Assembly (NCBI RefSeq): GCF_001425625.1
Contig: NZ_LMCP01000012.1
Span: forward strand, 64,620-128,619
Reading direction: 5' to 3'
DNA from: Mesorhizobium sp. Root102
GTDB taxonomy: Bacteria; Pseudomonadota; Alphaproteobacteria; Rhizobiales; Rhizobiaceae
DNA: 64,000 nt
Both the position numbers and the translations under genes were made by a program. Shown here piece after piece: positions 27,055-36,183 of the stretch. Within the stretch, counting starts at the first letter, position 1, and every line of letters starts with the position of its first letter. The notes below the pieces were generated by a model that worked only from the letters and a program-made list of their open reading frames with translations, did not search any database and was not told where the DNA came from.

Positions 27055-27301
27055 TGCGCATCGCCCAAAAGCATGGCCTCGGGCCGACCCGAGGGCGTAG
27101 CGATTTTGAGAAATGACGTGCCTGGAACAAGGCTTAACGGCGCCAATCCGGCAAAAACCGGCCGGCTGGCCGATTCTGTTGCACAATAGACGCGGTGCTG
27201 CCCCCCGGGTAACCATGCCGACAATCCGACCGTCGTCGTAATTGACACGGACTGTAAATCCCCCTTAACCTTTCGTTAATAACAAAGGGCGAGCGGGGAC
27301 A

Positions 27302-27919
27302 ATGATATCCTCACCAATGGCGCGAAGGCTGCGCGTGTATGTTGCGGCCGGGCTGGCAGTAACGGGAGGCTGGGTGGCACCGGCTTTGGCGGCAGGAGCG
27401 ATGGCGACCGGGGGGCTCACCTCGCAGCCGATCGGCCACTATGATTTCTGCAAGCTGAACCCGGGCGAATGCTCTGTCCGTCCGACCAATCTCGCGCCGG
27501 CCCCGATGACCGACGGGTTGATGCGCAAGCTTCTCAATGTCACCGCCAGGGTCAACGCCGCCGTCAAGCCGATGAGCGACATGGACATCTACGGCAAGGA
27601 CGAAGTCTGGGCCTATCCCGACAAGGACGTCGGCGATTGCGAGGACTACGTGCTGGAAAAGCGGCGCCAGCTTTCGCGCATGAGCATCTCGCTTGCCGAT
27701 CTTCTGATCACCGTGGTGCGCAAGCCCGACGGCGAGGGCCATGCGGTGCTCACGGTGCGCACCGACAAGGGCGACTATGTGCTCGACAATCTGACCGACA
27801 AGGTCAAGCCATGGGACGCGACCGGCTACCGCTTCCTCAAGCGGCAGGCGGTCGACAACACCGGCCGCTGGGTCTCGATCCGCGGTGGCCAGCAGGTGCT
27901 GGTCGGCGCGGTCCAGTAG
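27302..27919 (+). CDS. exported bacterial transglutaminase-like cysteine proteinase (BTLCP)
   Basis: A 205-residue exported protein with signal peptide to about residue 31 (ending ALAAG). It belongs to the BTLCP family (DUF920 / Pfam transglutaminase-like cysteine peptidase). The putative catalytic triad is visible: Cys in VGDCEDYVLEKR, His in GEGHAVLTVRTD and Asp in YVLDNLTD. Members resemble the LapG protease that clips adhesins in cyclic-di-GMP control, but many rhizobial copies, like this one, stand without a LapD partner. The calcium-binding pattern and substrate cannot be judged. Confidence 0.9.
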   Translation: MISSPMARRLRVYVAAGLAVTGGWVAPALAAGAMATGGLTSQPIGHYDFCKLNPGECSVRPTNLAPAPMTDGLMRKLLNVTARVNAAVKPMSDMDIYGKDEVWAYPDKDVGDCEDYVLEKRRQLSRMSISLADLLITVVRKPDGEGHAVLTVRTDKGDYVLDNLTDKVKPWDATGYRFLKRQAVDNTGRWVSIRGGQQVLVGAVQ

Positions 27920-27952
27920 GCATCAGCAACGGCGGCTGCCTGGCATCCAACG

Positions 27953-28172
27953 CTTCGTCATCCCAGGGCGGAGCAGGAGCGGAGCTCCGTCGCAAAGACC
28001 CTGGGATCCATGCCGTGAGGCAGATGAAGAACGCTGCGGCGCAGGTACAGGCGCCAGCGATCATCATGCCGGCATCTCCAAATCTTTTGCACCGCCGCGA
28101 CGCTGGTAATTCGCGGCATGGATCCTCGGGTCTGCGCGTCCGCTTCGCTTCCGCTCCGCCCGTGGATGACGA
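27953..28172. repeat. inverted pair of family B repeats
   Basis: Copies at 27953-28018 and 28111-28172 in opposite orientation around ~92 bases. The unit begins CGTCATCCCAGGGCGGAGCA and ends in CTGGGATCCATGCCG. This pair is more diverged than those at 36.2 and 45.3 kb. It fills the 27920-28252 gap. Confidence 0.85.
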
Positions 28173-28252
28173 GAGCGATTTTTCTCCGTGAACCATTTCC
28201 TCCCGGCCAGCGACACATGGCCGTAGACGGTAACCAATCATGGAGACTTCAG

Positions 28253-28489
28253 ATGACCGCACTTTTGCGAAATGCCTTCCTCGCCGCCGTGGCGGTATCG
28301 GCTTTGGCCGGACCCGCCTTGGCCGATCAGACCGTTACAAGCTGCGCCACGTCGCAGACCAATGATTTGTGGAGCGGCCGCTGTTGCGGGGCCGGCGACT
28401 CGAGCTGCCTGGGCGGCGGAAACAATGGCCACGACCACAACGACAATGGCGGCCGGGGAAATAATGGCGGCACGGCCGGCAAGAAATAA
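28253..28489 (+). CDS. small exported Cys- and Gly/Asn-rich protein
   Basis: A 78-residue protein with a signal peptide (residues 1 to ~23, ending GPALA) and a ~55-residue mature part. The first half contains four cysteines (SCATS, GRCCGAGDSSC) that could form two disulfides. The second half is low-complexity GGGNNGHDHNDNGGRGNNGG. The start at 28253 is supported by TGGAGA nine bases upstream and by the signal peptide; the open frame before it is repeat sequence. No family is recognised. Confidence 0.65.
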   Translation: MTALLRNAFLAAVAVSALAGPALADQTVTSCATSQTNDLWSGRCCGAGDSSCLGGGNNGHDHNDNGGRGNNGGTAGKK

Positions 28490-28600
28490 TCTCATCACTG
28501 TTGACCGCCGGCGGGCTCTTCAAGTGAAGCGAACGCCGGCGCCAGCAGCGGGCTCGCGCCCTATTGCGCAAACCGTCTGATCCAGACTCCTTGTTTTGAC

Positions 28601-28668
28601 GCAATTCCCAAGGGAAAGCGCTATGCGCTTTTCCCGGGAAAACCGTTTCACACTCTTCCTGGAATTGC
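28601..28668. repeat. palindromic intergenic element
   Basis: Arms GCAATTCC (28601-28608) and GGAATTGC (28661-28668) enclose nested complementary runs, including GGGAAAGCGC/GCGCTTTTCCC. This element type is common in Mesorhizobium. It ends one base before the stop codon of the XRE regulator gene and so may serve as its 3' hairpin. Confidence 0.6.
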
Positions 28669-28669
28669 T

Positions 28670-29038
28670 CTACGGCCGTCGGCCGAGCGCCGCGCGGATC
28701 GATGCGGTGATGCGGCGAAGCTCCGCCTCGTCGAGCTTTTCGATGTTCTCGGCCAGGAGATTGGCGAGCTCGGTGGCGGCGGGGGAAAGACCCGACGTGT
28801 CGAGCCTGACCCGCGGATGTGAGGCTTCGGCCAGCCGCGCCAGCTCCTCGGCATCGTCCCAGATGATGTTGAAATAGCCGATGATCTTCTGGATCAGCGT
28901 CCACGTCGGCGCACCGCGCCTGCCATGCTCGAGCGCCGACAGATAGGCGGCGCTGACGCCGATTGCGGCCGCCATGTCCTTCTGGCTGACACCGCGTTCG
29001 CCCCGTAGCGCTCGCAACTTCTCGCCGAACGGGGTCAT
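28670..29038 (-). CDS. XRE-family transcriptional regulator
   Basis: A 122-residue DNA-binding protein. Residues ~5-62 form a Cro/CI helix-turn-helix: 'LRALRGERGVSQKDMAAAIG' and 'VSAAYLSALEHGRRGAPTW'. The C-terminal ~55 residues ('ELANLLAENIEKLDEAELRR') look helical and may mediate dimerisation. The start at 29038 (MTPFGEKLRAL) is chosen; the open frame upstream overlaps the Smr gene and is not family-like. It is downstream of mltA and smr on the same strand, 25 bases after the Smr stop. Confidence 0.9.
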   Translation of the reverse strand: MTPFGEKLRALRGERGVSQKDMAAAIGVSAAYLSALEHGRRGAPTWTLIQKIIGYFNIIWDDAEELARLAEASHPRVRLDTSGLSPAATELANLLAENIEKLDEAELRRITASIRAALGRRP

Positions 29039-29063
29039 GCGCCCGGCCTTCCGGCTTGAGCCC

Positions 29064-29609
29064 TCACGACCGCAGCCGCCGCAGCCGGATATAAAGGGCG
29101 CCTGAACCGCCATGGTTGCGGGCGGCATGGTCGTGGCTGGAGACAAGCGGCCGGAAGGCGGGCGTCGACAGCCAGGCGGGTACCGCGCGCCGCAACACGC
29201 CGTCGCCACCGGAGGACGAGCCCTTGCCGGTAATGACCAGGACATAGCGGATGCCGCCGGCATGCGCCCGGTGCAGGAATGAGAACAGCAGCGAATAGGC
29301 CTCGTCCTGCGTCATGCCGTGCAGGTCGACGCGGCCCTCGATCGGCAGCCGGCCTTTCGACAGTTTGTCCAGCGTCGGCTCGTCGAGGCGGTGCGTGACA
29401 TGCTGAGCCTTCGGCTTTGCGATCCCTGCGGCATTGGCAGCAGCCAGCACCGGCTGCGACTGACCTGGCCTAGGCTCGGCAGCAATTTCGGGGACGTCGC
29501 CGGCGATCCTTCCCTTGAGCGGCTTGGCGGTGCGCGCGACCAGGTTCCACAGAACCCGGTCGTCCTCGCTCAGTTTCGCTTCGCTGAGTCTGTCTGGGCG
29601 CCGGGTCAT
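29064..29609 (-). CDS. Smr/MutS2-C-like domain protein
   Basis: A 181-residue protein whose last ~95 residues form an Smr domain: 'GRVDLHGMTQDEAYSLLFSF', 'VLVITGKGSSSGGDGVLRR' and 'HGGSGALYIRLRR'. Smr domains bind or nick nucleic acids; stand-alone bacterial ones act in ribosome or mRNA quality control in some species, but the role of the rhizobial form is not known. The N-terminal ~80 residues are charged and low in motif content. Its start overlaps the mltA stop by four bases. Confidence 0.9.
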   Translation of the reverse strand: MTRRPDRLSEAKLSEDDRVLWNLVARTAKPLKGRIAGDVPEIAAEPRPGQSQPVLAAANAAGIAKPKAQHVTHRLDEPTLDKLSKGRLPIEGRVDLHGMTQDEAYSLLFSFLHRAHAGGIRYVLVITGKGSSSGGDGVLRRAVPAWLSTPAFRPLVSSHDHAARNHGGSGALYIRLRRLRS

Positions 29610-30730
29610 CGATTCGCACCCGGAACGAGCGCGCGCGGCACCAGCGCATAAAAATCGGCCGCATTGCGGACCACGCCAGCGATCTCGCCGGCGGCATCGC
29701 CGGAACCGGCAAAGAGATCTCCGCGCTCCGGCCCGGTGATGGCCGAGCCGGTGTCCTGCGCGATCATCAGGCGCCGGAACGGCTTTGCGTCGAAAGCGGT
29801 GAGCGTCGGTGCGTCAATGTAGAAAGGCGTGCCGAATGTGTGCAGCAGGCGGTCGACGGCAATGGAGCGGCCCGGCGTCAGCGGCACCTTGGCGGCGGCG
29901 ATCGGACCGAGGGCCGCATCATCCACCGCTGCCTCGCGGAAGAAGATGTAGGAGCGGTTCCGCCACAGGATCTCGTCGATGCGGTCGGGATGCGCCTTGA
30001 ACCAGGCGCGGATCGACTGCATCGTCACTTTCTCGAGCGGGATTTCGCCGATCTCGCTCAGGATCTTGCCGGGCCCGGTAAAGCGCTGGCCGGATTTGGC
30101 GGCATAGGTGACGCGGGCAAGCCGGCCGTCGGTCATGGCGAGGCGTGCGGCACCCTGCACGTGAATGAAGAAGGCATCGACCTTGTCGGCCAGCCAGGCG
30201 ATTTCCAGGCCCTTGCCATCAAGCGCCCCGCGCTCGATCTCGCCGCGATCTAAATATTCGACCGGCCCGTCCGGCGCCTGCCGCGCGAAGGCGAGATACG
30301 AATCCATTCCAGACGGCCTGGTGGCGTCGTCGATATCGACGAGATCGGCCGGACGTGACAGCAGCGCCACCGAAAAGCGGTCCGTTCGCACCGGCGAGGC
30401 TTCGACCACGGGTTCGTAGAAGCCGGTGACGAGGCCGGCGCCGCCAGTCGCGGCGCGGACAAGCGCCGGGACAAAATGGCGCTCGAAGAAGGCCCGGGCT
30501 TCCTTCCGATCCAGAAATGGCGACCGATTCGCCGGCGAAACAATGCGGGCCTCGGCATAGGCTTCGGCAAAGGCGTCGAAGTCGACGCCGAGCGCACCGC
30601 TGCGATAGGGTTTGGTCAGGACATGAAAGGCCGAGCGGCGAAAGGCAGCAAAAGCCGCCAAATGGTCGTCCTCCTCCCAGCCAGGGAGGTCAGCGAAAGA
30701 TTTTCCGACAAAGAGAGGCGATAGCGACAC
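29606..30730 (-). CDS. mltA: membrane-bound lytic murein transglycosylase A family protein
   Basis: A 374-residue MltA-family enzyme that cleaves peptidoglycan between MurNAc and GlcNAc with formation of 1,6-anhydroMurNAc. 'GLVTGFYEPVVEASPVRTDR' begins the barrel, and 'IHVQGAARLAMTDG' and the C-terminal 3D domain with 'AQDTGSAITGPERGDLF' and its catalytic Asp region are present. No lipobox or clear signal peptide is visible at the annotated start, unlike E. coli MltA. In this order the gene often follows a Tim44-domain gene, as here (24-base gap). Confidence 0.92.
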   Translation of the reverse strand: MSLSPLFVGKSFADLPGWEEDDHLAAFAAFRRSAFHVLTKPYRSGALGVDFDAFAEAYAEARIVSPANRSPFLDRKEARAFFERHFVPALVRAATGGAGLVTGFYEPVVEASPVRTDRFSVALLSRPADLVDIDDATRPSGMDSYLAFARQAPDGPVEYLDRGEIERGALDGKGLEIAWLADKVDAFFIHVQGAARLAMTDGRLARVTYAAKSGQRFTGPGKILSEIGEIPLEKVTMQSIRAWFKAHPDRIDEILWRNRSYIFFREAAVDDAALGPIAAAKVPLTPGRSIAVDRLLHTFGTPFYIDAPTLTAFDAKPFRRLMIAQDTGSAITGPERGDLFAGSGDAAGEIAGVVRNAADFYALVPRALVPGANR

Positions 30731-30754
30731 CGGAGCCTCGCCGCGTGTTCCGAA

Positions 30755-31459
30755 CTAGTCTTCTTCCTCGGTGGCGACGAGCTTCCAGTTCGGATCGCGC
30801 GAGCGGGTGTCGCGGGCGAAGGTCCAGACATCCTTGACCTCGGCCACGGTTTCCGGGTCGCCGTCGATGACGGCCCCGGCCTTGTCGCGGGTCGCCGAGA
30901 TCAGCTCGCTGATGATGCGCAGCGTGACATGCGCCTCGCCACCCTTCATCTCGGCCGAGACGATGTCGGCCTTGTCGATGCCGACGAAAGAGGACTGGAT
31001 CTTTTCCGCCTTGGCCTCGCGCTCGCCAATGGCCGCGACAAAGCCGTCATAGACCTCGCGCGACAACAGGTTCTTCAGCGTTTTGCGGTCGCCGTCGGCA
31101 TAGGCCATGACGATCATCTCGTAAGCCATCTTGGCGCCGTCGACAAAACCCTTCGGCTCGAAGGACGGGTCGTTGTCCTTGATCGTGCGCAGGCCCTTGT
31201 TGAGGTCGGTGTCGGGCTTGGCGAAGGCGTCGATCGCCGCATAGGTGTCGGCCGCCGGTTCGCCCGGCGGACGCTTGCGCGGCAGCGAAACGACATTTTC
31301 GGATTTCTGCGCGGCATCCTTGTCGGCGCGGGCAGCCGTATAGGGATCGAAGGGCGGCCGTTCGCTGCCAGTGCGACGGCCCAGCACATTGCGCAGCTGG
31401 AAAAAGATGACCACCGCCGCAATCAGGAAGAAAATCGTGCCGAAGTCGAAGAATCCCAT
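30755..31459 (-). CDS. Tim44/TimA-domain inner-membrane protein
   Basis: A 234-residue protein with one N-terminal transmembrane helix (about residues 3-20, FFDFGTIFFLIAAVVIFFQL) and a C-terminal Tim44-like domain. The domain starts near 'KGFVDGAKMAYEMIVMAYAD' and runs to 'DVWTFARDTRSRDPNWKLVA'. The mitochondrial Tim44 homologue tethers Hsp70 at the import channel; bacterial TimA is of unknown function. The ATG at 31459 is preferred over a TTG four codons upstream. It is divergent from fxsA in the conserved alphaproteobacterial order Tim44-FxsA-SecB-DnaQ. Confidence 0.9.
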   Translation of the reverse strand: MGFFDFGTIFFLIAAVVIFFQLRNVLGRRTGSERPPFDPYTAARADKDAAQKSENVVSLPRKRPPGEPAADTYAAIDAFAKPDTDLNKGLRTIKDNDPSFEPKGFVDGAKMAYEMIVMAYADGDRKTLKNLLSREVYDGFVAAIGEREAKAEKIQSSFVGIDKADIVSAEMKGGEAHVTLRIISELISATRDKAGAVIDGDPETVAEVKDVWTFARDTRSRDPNWKLVATEEED

Positions 31460-31658
31460 ATCTTCCGCCAATCAATCCCTGCCCGTGGCCGGACCGCCCG
31501 CCCAGTAAGGCGACGGTCGCATAGCGTTCAACATTCAAAGCATATAGAACGCAAGGCGCAATCATTCAAATCAAAGGCAGGCATACCTATGTAACAGCCT
31601 CAGGGCCAGCGGCGATTGCTCGCTGGCGGCCAAAACAATCGAAACGATCGGTCAAGAC

Positions 31659-32159
31659 TTGCGCATTTCGCTGCTTCCCTTCTTTCTCCTCGCGCTTCCG
31701 CTGCTGGAAATCGCCGGTTTCGTCATCGTCGGCCGTGAGATCGGCGCGCTGGCGACGGTCGGCCTTGTGCTGGCCTCGAGCATCGCCGGCGTGCTTTTGC
31801 TTCGGTATCAGGGCTTTGGCGTGATGGCCCGCATCCGCACCGAGATGGCCGCCGGCCAGAACCCTAGCCGCCACCTTGCGCACGGCGCCATGATCGTGGT
31901 TGCGGCGATCCTCCTGATCATCCCCGGCTTCATCACCGACATCATCGGCCTGCTGCTGTTCCTGCCGCCGGTGCGCGACTTTGCCTGGAGCCGGTTCAAG
32001 GGCCGCATTGTCGTCGCCACCAATTTCTCGACCGATGGTTTTCGCGGCCGCCAGCGCGACAAGGTCATCGACCTCGAAAACGGCGACTATTCGCGCGAGG
32101 ACGATCTGAAGCGCGGTCCGGACCACAACTCGCCCTGGCGCCGCCTGAAGGACGATTAG
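31659..32159 (+). CDS. fxsA: FxsA-family membrane protein
   Basis: A 166-residue inner-membrane protein with three or four helices. 'FFLLALPLLEIAGFVIVGRE' and 'VVAAILLIIPGFITDIIGLL' are the FxsA hallmarks. In E. coli its overexpression relieves F-plasmid exclusion of phage T7; its normal role is unknown. The start is a TTG at 31659, since no ATG fits the family N-terminus. The C-terminal ~45 residues are charged and cytoplasmic. Confidence 0.88.
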   Translation: MRISLLPFFLLALPLLEIAGFVIVGREIGALATVGLVLASSIAGVLLLRYQGFGVMARIRTEMAAGQNPSRHLAHGAMIVVAAILLIIPGFITDIIGLLLFLPPVRDFAWSRFKGRIVVATNFSTDGFRGRQRDKVIDLENGDYSREDDLKRGPDHNSPWRRLKDD

Positions 32160-32288
32160 GGCGCCGGCCCTTCTACATCCAGGCCCGGGAAGCAAGGCGG
32201 CAAACCTTGTCTTGTCATCCCCGCCATGGTAGCGAACGCCCGATTTCAATTCGGTCAGCGACGCTGCCCAGGCAAGAGGACAAGGCTT

Positions 32289-32789
32289 ATGGCCAGCAAA
32301 GATGACGCGCCGGTCGGCGCAGCCAACGGAAACGGCAATGCGGCGCAGCCGTCGCTCAACGTGCTGGCGCAATATGTGAAGGACCTATCCTTCGAAAGCC
32401 CCGGCGCCCCGAATTCGCTGCGCGGCCGCGACAAGGCGCCCGGCATCGCCATCAACGTCAACGTCAACGCCAACCCGCTCTCCGACAAGCAGTTCGACGT
32501 CAACCTGACGCTGAACGCCAAGGCGTCGTTCGACCAGGAAGTGCTGTTCAATGTCGAGCTGGTCTATGGCGGCGTGTTCGCGATCAGCGGCTTCCCACAG
32601 GAACACATGCTGCCGATCCTGTTCATCGAATGCCCGCGCCTTTTGTTCCCGTTCGCCCGGCAGATCATCGCCGAGGCAACCCGCAATGGCGGCTTCCCAC
32701 CGCTGATGCTCGACCCGATCGATTTCGCGCAGATGTTCCAGCAGAAGCTGGCGGAGGATCAGGCGGCGTCGAAGGTCAAGGTGAGCTGA
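32289..32789 (+). CDS. secB: protein-export chaperone SecB
   Basis: A 166-residue SecB, which keeps precursors unfolded for SecA. After a variable ~18-residue N-terminus come '[19 protein letters not shown]', '[20 protein letters not shown]' and '[20 protein letters not shown]', and near the end '[20 protein letters not shown]'. The ATG at 32289 begins the family (MASKDDAP). An intrinsic terminator follows directly. Confidence 0.97.
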   Translation: MASKDDAPVGAANGNGNAAQPSLNVLAQYVKDLSFESPGAPNSLRGRDKAPGIAINVNVNANPLSDKQFDVNLTLNAKASFDQEVLFNVELVYGGVFAISGFPQEHMLPILFIECPRLLFPFARQIIAEATRNGGFPPLMLDPIDFAQMFQQKLAEDQAASKVKVS

Positions 32790-32811
32790 GGCCTGCCAGC
32801 CACGGATTGTG

Positions 32812-32840
32812 AAAAGCCCGGCCTCGCGCCGGGTTTTTTT
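32812..32840 (+). terminator. intrinsic terminator of secB
   Basis: Stem CCCGGC with loop CTCGC and GCCGGG, directly followed by seven Ts, 25 bases behind the secB stop codon. The A-run before the stem suggests it can work in both directions. Confidence 0.9.
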
Positions 32841-32866
32841 GTTTTGGAGAGTCGTGGGGCCAGTTC

Positions 32867-33035
32867 CGCCTCCCGGTCTATCATACCAGACCAGCCGTTG
32901 CACGCCGGAGCGGCTGGTGAAACCCGAACCCTCGCCAGATTTGTGCTCCGGCATGCGGCGGCCGAGATCATTGGTGACGCCTATATAGATGGTGCCGCGC
33001 TTCTGGCTTGCGGTCATGTAGACATAGCCGGTCAT
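32867..33035 (-). pseudogene. 5' fragment of a GIY-YIG nuclease gene
   Basis: The first ~56 codons read as a UPF0213/GIY-YIG protein: MTGYVYMTASQKRGTIYIGV, 'TNDLGRRMPEHKSGEGSGFT' and 'VQRLVWYD'. The conserved second half (REKQIKKWRR-type motif) is missing; the frame passes into unrelated sequence and then the secB terminator. The GIY-YIG motif appears as YVY...TIYIG and 'LGRR' is intact. A truncated, non-functional copy is most likely; related intact proteins are multicopy in rhizobia. Confidence 0.75.
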
Positions 33036-33098
33036 AGATTAGGGCTACCGTGCAATGCGTCGGGAGAACGTCCTGATCCGCTGCATTCTTCGGCAGAC

Positions 33099-33165
33099 TT
33101 CACGGCATGGATCCTAGGGTCTGCGCCGCGTCGCTTCGCTCCTTGCTCCGCCCTAGGATGACGAA
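33099..33165. repeat. single family B repeat
   Basis: One copy of the CACGGCATGGATCCTAGGGT ... CCGCCCTAGGATGACGAAG unit, here without an inverted partner. It lies 31 bases behind the dnaQ stop codon. Confidence 0.85.
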
Positions 33166-33196
33166 GACGCGAAGGTTTTCGGCTGGCAGTTTGCCG

Positions 33197-33901
33197 TCAC
33201 CCCGTCGCAACCTTCAGCCACAACGCCTTTTCCCCCAGCGTCGCGACCATGCCGGCATGCGCGTCGCGCTCGGCGTCGGTGAGGCGCGACGGCAAGGGTG
33301 CCGGCCGCTGGCTGACCACGATCTCGATCTGGCGGACATTTTCGTTGCCCCTGGCCGGCGCGGTGGCGCTGTCGAGGACGAGGGCCGCCTGCTTGCCGCC
33401 GATCAGCTCGATATAGACCTCGGCCAGCAGTTCGGAATCGAGCAGGGCGCCGTGCTTGGTGCGCCTTGTGTTGTCGATGCCGTAGCGCCGGCAGAGCGCG
33501 TCGAGCGAATTGGGACCCATTGGATGCTTGCGGCGCGCCAGCGCCAGCGTGTCGACGACAAGGCCATTGTCGATGACGGGGTGACCGAGCCGGCCGAATT
33601 CGACATTGAGGAAACCGATATCGAAGGTGGCGTTGTGGGCGACCAGCTTGGCGCCGTCGGTGAAAGCCAGCCACTCCTCGACGATTTCGGCAAAGGTCGG
33701 CTTGCCCGCGAGGTCCGCCGCGCTGATGCCGTGCACGGCCTGCGCCTCGGCATGGATCGCGCGCCCTTGCGGGTTGATGTAGTGGTGGAAGGTCTTTCCG
33801 GTCGGGAAACGATTGACCAGCTCGACGCCACCCAGCTCGATCACGCGGTCATCGCGCGAATCGAGGCCGGTGGTTTCCGTGTCGAAGATGATCTCACGCA
33901 T
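33197..33901 (-). CDS. dnaQ: DNA polymerase III epsilon subunit (3'-5' proofreading exonuclease)
   Basis: A 234-residue DEDDh exonuclease. Motif I IIFDTETTGLD starts at residue ~4, motif II is 'LVAHNATFDIGFLNVEF', and motif III 'ALCRRYGIDNTRRTKHGALL' is followed by 'DSELLAEVYIEL' with the catalytic His and Asp. The C-terminal ~45 residues bind the polymerase alpha subunit in the family. The gene lies in the conserved block dnaQ-coaE-aroE-maf next to the origin. A composite repeat separates it from coaE. Confidence 0.96.
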   Translation of the reverse strand: MREIIFDTETTGLDSRDDRVIELGGVELVNRFPTGKTFHHYINPQGRAIHAEAQAVHGISAADLAGKPTFAEIVEEWLAFTDGAKLVAHNATFDIGFLNVEFGRLGHPVIDNGLVVDTLALARRKHPMGPNSLDALCRRYGIDNTRRTKHGALLDSELLAEVYIELIGGKQAALVLDSATAPARGNENVRQIEIVVSQRPAPLPSRLTDAERDAHAGMVATLGEKALWLKVATG

Positions 33902-33975
33902 CGAATCAGTCGCTCCAAAGGAGCAGAATCATGAGACCGGAACAAAATGGCAATGGGCAATGCTGACGGCCTGCC

Positions 33976-34076
33976 GCATGTCCCCGAAAATCGGTACCGA
34001 TTTTCGGAAAGGACATGCGCAAAATCAAAGTGCTACAGCGTCCTTTGCGCGTCCAAACGGACGCGCGGCGCTGTAG
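33976..34076. repeat. composite palindromic intergenic element
   Basis: Two nested palindromes in tandem. The first, 33976-34018, has arms GCATGTCC/GGACATGC around CCGAAAATCGG...CCGATTTTCGG. The second, 34033-34076, has arms CTACAGCG/CGCTGTAG around CGCGTCC...GGACGCG. This composite is a widespread intergenic element of Mesorhizobium and relatives. It ends two bases before the coaE stop. Confidence 0.75.
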
Positions 34077-34078
34077 TG

Positions 34079-34684
34079 TCAGGAGCCTGCCTTGCCGGGC
34101 TTATCCCCGGAGAGTTCGGCAATGATGGCTTTGACCGCCGCGCGGGCGGCGTCGAACCCCTGGCCGGTGTCGACGATGAAATCGGCTTGGCGGCGCTTTT
34201 CAGCGTCCGGCACCTGCCTGGCCAGGATCGAAGCCAGTTTTTCTTCCGTCATGCCCGGCCGCGCCAGCACGCGCTCTCGCTGGATCTCGGCCGGCGCGGT
34301 GACGACGACGACCTTGTCGACGCGGTTGCGGCCGCCGGTTTCGAACAGCAGGGGAATATCGAGGACGGCTATCGGTTCGCCTGATTTACGATGCTTGGCC
34401 AGAAAGGCATCGGCGTCGGCGCGCACCAGCGGATGGATGACCGCCTCGAGCCGCTTCAGAGCGGCGGCATCGCCGAGCACACGAGTGCCAAGCTTTGCGC
34501 GATCGACCACTCCGGCAAATGTGGTGCCGGGAAAGGCCATTTCCACCAGGGGTGCTGCCTTGCCGGCATAGAGGCGATGCACCGCCTCGTCGGAATCATG
34601 AACCGGCACACCGGCTTCGGCGAACATCTTGGCCGTCGTCGACTTGCCCATGCCTATGGAGCCTGTGAGGCCAAGCACGATCAT
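34079..34684 (-). CDS. coaE: dephospho-CoA kinase
   Basis: A 201-residue P-loop kinase for the last step of coenzyme A synthesis. P-loop [12 protein letters not shown], '[13 protein letters not shown]', '[15 protein letters not shown]' and '[17 protein letters not shown]' are all typical. Length is normal. Its start overlaps the aroE stop by four bases, consistent with the maf-aroE-coaE-dnaQ operon of alphaproteobacteria. Confidence 0.97.
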   Translation of the reverse strand: MIVLGLTGSIGMGKSTTAKMFAEAGVPVHDSDEAVHRLYAGKAAPLVEMAFPGTTFAGVVDRAKLGTRVLGDAAALKRLEAVIHPLVRADADAFLAKHRKSGEPIAVLDIPLLFETGGRNRVDKVVVVTAPAEIQRERVLARPGMTEEKLASILARQVPDAEKRRQADFIVDTGQGFDAARAAVKAIIAELSGDKPGKAGS

Positions 34685-35523
34685 GGCTTCGGCACCAGAT
34701 CGGCAACGATGATCGCCCGGAGTTCAGCTGTAACTCGCGGCCTGACACCGAACCATCGTTCGAAGCCGGGCACGGCCTGATGCAGCAGCATGCCGAGGCC
34801 GTCGACCGTCTTCAGCTTTCTCGCGCGGGCCGCCGCAAGCAGCGGCGTTTCCAGCGGCACATAGACGATGTCGGTGACGATGGCGTGGTCCGGCAGCAAG
34901 GCAGGATCGGCCGACAGGCCTTCATTGCCATGCATGCCGAGCGCGGTGGTGTTGACCAGCAGGCCGGCATCGCCAAGCAGTTCGTTGGTCGCGGCCATGC
35001 CATGCGCCGAAATGCCGGCGCCGAAACGATCGCGCAATTCCACAGCCCGGGCCAGCGTGCGGTTGACGATGCGGATGTCGGCAACGCCACGCTCCTTCAG
35101 CGCATGGATGACCGCGCGCGACGCACCGCCGGCGCCGAGCACCACCGCCGGGCCCTTGCTTGCCCAGCCCGGCGCATAATCGTCGAGGTTGGCGGCAAAG
35201 CCGTGCGCGTCGGTGTTGCCGCCCCACAAGATGCCGTCCTCGAACCACAGCGTGTTGACGGCGCCGATCTCCTGCGCCGCCTGGTCGCGGCGCTCGGCCA
35301 GCGCGAAGGCCGCCTCCTTGTGCGGGATGGTGACGTTGCCGCCGCGGTAGCCTTTGGCCCGCAGGGTCTTCACGAAATCGGCAAAGTTTTCTGGCGCGAC
35401 ATCAATGGCCTGGTAGCTGCCGTCGATGCCGTGTCTGGCCAGCCAGTGGCCATGGATCTTCGGCGAGCGCGAGTGCTTGACCGGATGGCCGGTGACGAAC
35501 GCTTTCTTCGACGCTTCAGCCAT
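34681..35523 (-). CDS. aroE: shikimate dehydrogenase (NADP+)
   Basis: A 280-residue enzyme reducing 3-dehydroshikimate. '[20 protein letters not shown]' carries the substrate Ser residues, and '[12 protein letters not shown]' the catalytic Lys. '[15 protein letters not shown]' binds NADP, and '[16 protein letters not shown]' is near the C-terminus. The start at 35523 (MAEASKKAF) overlaps the end of maf by eight bases; the open frame before it belongs to maf in another frame. Confidence 0.96.
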   Translation of the reverse strand: MAEASKKAFVTGHPVKHSRSPKIHGHWLARHGIDGSYQAIDVAPENFADFVKTLRAKGYRGGNVTIPHKEAAFALAERRDQAAQEIGAVNTLWFEDGILWGGNTDAHGFAANLDDYAPGWASKGPAVVLGAGGASRAVIHALKERGVADIRIVNRTLARAVELRDRFGAGISAHGMAATNELLGDAGLLVNTTALGMHGNEGLSADPALLPDHAIVTDIVYVPLETPLLAAARARKLKTVDGLGMLLHQAVPGFERWFGVRPRVTAELRAIIVADLVPKP

Positions 35524-36115
35524 CGATCGCTCCCAGTGTTCGCAGTTCGGCCAGCAGCGGCAAAAGCGGCAGGCCGACAATGGTGAAATGATCGCCTTCG
35601 ATTTTCTCGAACAATTGAATGCCTTCGCCTTCGATCTGGTAGGCGCCTACGCTCGACAACGCTTTGGCGCCGACGCGGGCGAGGTGGCGACCGATGAAGA
35701 CCGGGTCGAGCTTGCGCATGGTCATGCCGGCGATGCCGACATGCCGCCACAGCACCTGTCCGTCGCGGACCAGCACCGCGGCGCTGTTCAACTGATGGGT
35801 CTTGCCCGACAGCGCCAGGAGATGACGGCGCGCGCCTTCCATGTCGGCCGGCTTGTGGAACACCTCGTCGCCGAGCGACAGCGTCTGGTCGCAGCCAAGC
35901 ACCAGCGCGCCCGGCCGGCGCTCGCTGACTTCGCTGGCCTTGGCCTCGGCCAGCACCAGGGCAACATCCTCGGGCGAGACACCGCTGCCCTGCAAGGGCG
36001 ACTCGAGCGCCCGCTCGTCGACGTCAGCCGGGACGGCTTCGACATCGACACCAGCACTGACGAGCATCGCCTTGCGGAACGGACTGCCGGAAGCGAGGAT
36101 GAGTTTTTCGGTCAT
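35516..36115 (-). CDS. Maf-family nucleotide pyrophosphatase
   Basis: A 199-residue Maf protein. '[18 protein letters not shown]', '[20 protein letters not shown]', '[18 protein letters not shown]' and the '[20 protein letters not shown]' end are family motifs. Members hydrolyse dTTP/UTP or modified nucleotides; the exact subgroup was not settled. It overlaps aroE by eight bases and heads the maf-aroE-coaE-dnaQ run. Confidence 0.93.
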   Translation of the reverse strand: MTEKLILASGSPFRKAMLVSAGVDVEAVPADVDERALESPLQGSGVSPEDVALVLAEAKASEVSERRPGALVLGCDQTLSLGDEVFHKPADMEGARRHLLALSGKTHQLNSAAVLVRDGQVLWRHVGIAGMTMRKLDPVFIGRHLARVGAKALSSVGAYQIEGEGIQLFEKIEGDHFTIVGLPLLPLLAELRTLGAIDG

Positions 36116-36183
36116 GATTCTAAGCGCCTGATCAATTGTCTAACCGTTGTTGAGATTCTGGCTCCGCTGCACCTTCGACCATC

